NCBI RefSeq assembly: GCF_026745355.1
Contig: NC_079202.1
Coordinates: forward strand, 60,146,622 to 60,210,621
Source: Beta vulgaris subsp. vulgaris
Taxonomy: Eukaryota; Streptophyta; Magnoliopsida; Caryophyllales; Amaranthaceae
Reading direction: 5' to 3'
DNA length: 64,000 nucleotides
A program made the translations under genes and the position numbers. Positions 59,791 to 64,000 of this stretch are shown here, piece after piece (position 1 is the first letter of the stretch; each line of letters opens with the position of its first letter). Below the pieces are notes generated by a model, which saw only the letters and a list, made by a program, of their open reading frames with translations, was not told where the DNA came from and did not search any database.

Positions 59791-61848
59791 AAACCCGCAT
59801 TGACTCGGGTGAAAGTTGATATCGGTTATGACGTGTGTTTCGGGTCTCGCTTCGGGTCGATCCGTTATTCATTGCAGGAAATTCCGATTTAGTTGGACTT
59901 TTATCACATAGGTTAAAGTGTTGTTAAATTGTCGAACACAACAATGGCACCAAGAGACGTATATATATTGTCTGCGAAATGGCATTTTGAAGTTGCCAAA
60001 TTTTCTGTAAAATTATTTTATTAAAGGTTCAATATTTGGCTGATATTGAAAAATTCAATTTCAAATTCTTCATTATTCTATAGTTTTCCAATGTGTAACT
60101 ATCAATGATGAATTTGTGATTGGTTGTGGTCAAAGATTAAGATGATGATTGATAATGATGACTTACTTTATAAATCAGTTAATGTAAGTGGTTAAGCATT
60201 ATAAATCAGTATAATGGAATTTGAAATAAAAAACATCTACTTAAATAATCCAAGTATTTATTAGTGTACATTATGAATGTATCAATGGTAGCTTCTAAGT
60301 TGATTTAAGATAACAATGCGATATTTGAGTAATCGTCTTTATGTGAAATGCATTTTGAAACATAAAACATATGATTGAACTAATACGTACGTAGTTATTG
60401 GTTAGATGGACGATGTATATCAATATAAGTCATTAAGTTGATTCAACATAGCTATATTCTATTTAACCAAGTCATATTTAATTTCAACTAATTTTGAAAC
60501 TACAAATATCCAATTGAAGTAGAATAAGTTGTTATCAGACATATGAATAATGAATGTATCATTAATAAGTAACATAAAGCGATGATGAAAATAGTAATAA
60601 TACAAATAATAGCAACAATAACTATGATGACACTTAGTTAGTTACTCTTAGTCAACTCGTGTGTGCGGTAAATAGCTATGATGACAATGAAAACAATAAC
60701 AATAATGAACATAAATTATAAGAAGTTACTATCGACTCAATGAAATTCATATAAGTTATATCGTTACACAATAAGTTCACTTAAATAGATATAATCTAAC
60801 TACTAAATAATTAGGTGATAGACTAATAGTTGTATACGTAACACTATAACTCTATAAGAATTATAGCTTATCCTATAACACGTCAATATAATTATATTGT
60901 TATACTATAATTCATGTAAATGACTATAATCAAAACATTAATGACCTTAGAGCTAGAGTAACAACTCAACAAGTAATGAAGTAACAATGATCAACGTTAA
61001 CCACTTATCACTTAATCGAATATGTCAATATGTCATATGAAAATGATACATAATCAAACACTATGTTAGTAGAGGATGAACATGATCGAATTTCGTTAAG
61101 TTAAGGTTCATAATATTGGCATAAATTAATTAATGAAATGATCATAAGATTGATTGTCTTCGACATTAATCAAAAGTTAAAACCATCAAATGAATATGAT
61201 CATACGATTGATCATCGATGTTATTACACGGTTTTAACAATAATCAAAAAGCATACTAGAAATCCGTCTATTTCATTATTTAAATAATCACACATTCATG
61301 TATTTCATACTTAACACTTAACAATTTATACTTTCACAGTTTCACTGTTTCACATCAATACATCATTATTCATTGAACATCATGATTGGTGATGATCAAG
61401 GTGATGATGATTTATAATGGTGAATGCTCATATATTTGTGATGACGATGATGATTAAAGTCGATAAACACAAACTAATATAATACGAGTATAATGTGACA
61501 AAAATCAGTATAGTTGGGCAATCATTAAGCTAAACTCAATATGTATACTATGTAGATAGATGTATTGCATTTCGAGTACATATTAATGTATAGAATAGTG
61601 TATAGATCAAAGTATTGAATTTTGAATATAGATTAGTATAAACACAATCTAATACGAATTGATTAGTATATAGAATAGTTAATCTAAGTCAGTAATCATT
61701 ATGCTAATCGTCTTTAAGTGTAATGCATTTTGAAACTATACTCTATTTAAGTTAAGCATCCAATCTAAGTCGAGCTATGAGCTATCGAGACTCCGGTGGA
61801 GTATCATAAAAGGAGTATAACTAAAATTAAGAAACGCAATTCATAACT

Positions 61849-61850
<2 letters not shown>
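59791..61850. other. AT-rich region without recognisable genes
   Basis: No open frame above background and no bounded element is seen. The phrase CGTCTTTAxGTGxAATGCAT followed by TTTGAAA occurs at about 60335 and 61708, suggesting an old duplication. ATGATGATG-like tracts are common. Confidence 0.4.
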
Positions 61851-61927
<77 letters not shown>

Positions 61928-61964
61928 TAATAATAATATTAATAATAATAATAGTAGTAGTAGT
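61851..61964. repeat. (ATA)n/(TAA)n microsatellite
   Basis: About 110 bases of AAT trinucleotides, with a few interruptions near the right end and a terminal AGT tract. Confidence 0.95.
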
Positions 61965-62006
61965 TATACTATGCTAATTAATAAACGATAGTTATACTTA
62001 AGTATA

Positions 62007-62265
62007 CTCCCTCTGTTTTTTTTTATCTTTCTCACTTAGAATCTTGACACTATTCATGCATAGAGAGAATCTTCTCAAATGTTCTCAATTTATAAGAAAA
62101 AACATAGTCATGTGGGGTCTTGTTTGATTCGTCTCAATTAGTACTTTATTAATATTCAATCGTTATAATTTTTACTAATATATAATGAAAGATATTTAAG
62201 TTTTAAAACGTGCATTGGCAAACGTGCAAAGTCAAAGTAGGAATGATAAAAAAAAACAGAGGGAG
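62007..62265. mobile_element. Stowaway MITE, 259 bp
   Basis: The left end CTCCCTCTGTTTTTTTTTAT and right end AAAAAAAACAGAGGGAG are inverted and flanked by TA. The core atagtcatgtggggtcttgt is the same as in the 7.3-kb copy. Confidence 0.9.
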
Positions 62266-64000
62266 TACTAATAGTAATTTTAATAAAGATATTTAAAATT
62301 TTAAATTATAATAAAATAATAATAATTGACTAATTATTACAGATTTTAAGTTGTTAAACCAAGACAACAACTACTAAAATGATAAGAATATAAGAATATC
62401 AATCCATGTGCTAGGTCATCAATCCATGTACTAGGTCATTCTATTTTTCTATTGGCTAAAGAATGATATCATGGATCATGAATTAGAACCATTGATCTAA
62501 GAAGGATTAAAATCTAACCATTAATTGTGTATTGTAACAAAAAAGAAGGAGAAAAAGATGGATCCAATCTCATCCGTTGAGGATTTTCATTCAACGGACG
62601 AGATTAAAGTTAGAAACCCTAACATTGTTAGATATAAACGAAGTGAGTGTTCTCCCACATCTCTCTTCTGCCGTTTTTTCGATCATTATCTCTTCTCCTC
62701 TGCTCTTTGCCATATTTCTCCGGTGCTTGAAAGCATTCACCTGGTCTTATATCTCTCCTCTCTAAACTTACCTATGTTTTCTCTGTCCATCTCAGCCCTT
62801 GAATCTTTGTTTTTTATGGCGAAATTGCAAACTTAAGCGAAAAACCAAATCGGATCCAAAGCGAAGAAATCAGACCCAAGTTGATGTTTTTGTCGTGAAA
62901 ATCTCAAGAATCGAGGTTTTTGAATATAATATACATGCCTTAGTTTTACATCTGGATTATAAGATAATTCTAGGTCTTATCAGGTTTATGTAGATTTAGA
63001 ATTTATAAGGTTTTTTGGTAATTTTTATCTTTTATGTTTTAGATCTTGTTTTCAGGAGAACTCTGAATTTCTGTTATTAATTTTACATCTTCTGTAATTT
63101 ATTGTTATCATGTATTTGTTCATCGTTGTAATACATGTAGAGACTATATGGTGGAAGCTATAAAATATTCCTTCATCTCTTTCTTTGATTTCGTTTGTTT
63201 GTAAAGTTTCCAGCCTCAATCTTTCTTTAATTTGTAATTCTGAATTTATATTTCTAATAATGTGATATTTGAGAATTTAGTTTTTAGGTGTCGGGTGATA
63301 AAAAAACATAAGCTTCAATTTGATTATAATTTTCGAATTTCTTGCTAGGTTGTTGAATTGAAATGAGTTAATGCGTACAACTTGTATAAGTGTATAGCTA
63401 ATAAAGGAAAGAAAATTAAAAAACAGAGCAATTGCTGGAACATTTTTGGTTTTGTTTTAGTTATATTATCTTGATTTTGAGTAGTATTAGTAGAGTGATA
63501 GAGTAATTTGCAGGGACTTGTTTAGTTCAAAGTTTGGGACATTAGTTTGATTTCATTAATTATGTCCATAACTCAATAGATAAGACTATAAGAGCCATAG
63601 AAGTGATAAACAAAACTACAAAGGGGTCATGGCTTCTGCTGAATTTTTTCGACAGGTGGGTTTTTTCGATCGTTTACAAATAAACGCAAACCACTGAACC
63701 AACACAAAGCCACAAAGGTGAAAGTTTGCTGGGCCAAAAAAAAAGACAGAAAAAGTGGGAAATAGTATGTTAAAAGACATTATTAAGATTGTTATTTGAA
63801 TGTAGTGATTTATTTATAATGGAAATAGTAATTGAAAATTGAAATCACTTGTTTTTATCTTTGTCTAGTTATTAAGGTGTCATGTCATTGCACGTCAATA
63901 ATTTAGGTAAATTAAAAATTATGAAATTAGGTGTTACATTTTGAAACAGTTCAGTTTGAGTCTTTGAGACAATTGTATTTTATATAGTTTAAAATTATTT
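62266..64000. other. Window end: possible transcript leader, no coding exon identified
   Basis: A telo-box-like AAACCCTAA at about 62614 is followed by a TC-rich stretch (62650-62790), as often seen at plant transcription starts. A hairpin (62566-62605) lies just upstream. A 103-codon frame at 62525-62836 has no recognisable features. If a gene starts here, its coding exons lie beyond the window. Confidence 0.3.

Noticed and set aside
63629..63657. Possible first coding exon (MASAEFFRQ followed by GTGGGT)
   Set aside because: Only nine codons, no acceptor or second exon within the window, and an unremarkable ATG context.

Overview
This is nuclear DNA from a flowering plant. The genes are interrupted by GT-AG introns, the spacers are AT-rich and full of MITEs, and there is an L1-type LINE with an RRM in ORF1 and a terminal RNase H domain. 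That LINE type is well described in beet, and the ACTGAACTGA-type MITEs also fit Amaranthaceae, so my guess is a Caryophyllales species, with low certainty. I identify five protein genes and one tRNA gene; most of the rest is transposon-derived.

Genes from left to right: (1) 1319-5329 (+), a type II Golgi xylosyltransferase of the RGXT/MGP4 family (4 exons, 354 aa). (2) 6781-6852 (-), tRNA-Gly(UCC). (3) 14180-23038 (+), a large plant GT4/'family 1' glycosyltransferase like Arabidopsis At4g01210 (14 exons, 1042 aa). (4) 24682-27731 (-), the FCF1/UTP24 PIN-domain pre-rRNA nuclease (9 exons, 198 aa). (5) 33900-37719 (+), a BAG6-like IQ/BAG co-chaperone regulator (2 coding exons, 1225 aa, probably with a leader exon near 31.4-31.65 kb). 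(6) 42777-43592 (+), an intronless C2-domain protein (271 aa). Reading frames were joined across every intron without a stop, so the exon models are firm. From memory, RGXT, GT4 and C2 are consecutive in Arabidopsis (At4g01220, At4g01210, At4g01200), and FCF1 and BAG6 are consecutive at At2g46230-At2g46240. The window would then hold, in one piece, an order that Arabidopsis has split between two duplicated segments.

Mobile DNA. A full-length LINE (50588-57222, minus) has a perfect 19-bp target-site duplication (TSD) but broken ORFs. Two older LINE tails (6.3 kb, 50.2-50.5 kb) and a possible LINE remnant inside intron 5 of the GT4 gene accompany it. A tRNA-derived SINE (43848-43969) has a perfect 19-bp TSD, and a 5'-truncated SINE-like copy lies at 196-358. 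A 602-bp solo LTR (7484-8085) sits inside a Stowaway-like MITE. Nested inverted-repeat elements include 28588-30720 containing 29479-30601 (with inverted telomere-like tracts) and 45960-46972 containing 46259-46922. A foldback element at 9290-10819 carries a CACTA-type terminus in its loop, and 58566-58896 is an inverted pair of short LTR ends with primer-binding sites. Downstream of BAG6 are a direct duplication and a six-copy tandem array of about 320 bp.

I see no operon-like system or obviously new pathway. The strongest points are the conserved gene order, the well-delimited nested insertions, and the telomere-like foldback. From 59.3 kb to the right end I find no convincing gene, though a possible transcript start lies near 62.6 kb.
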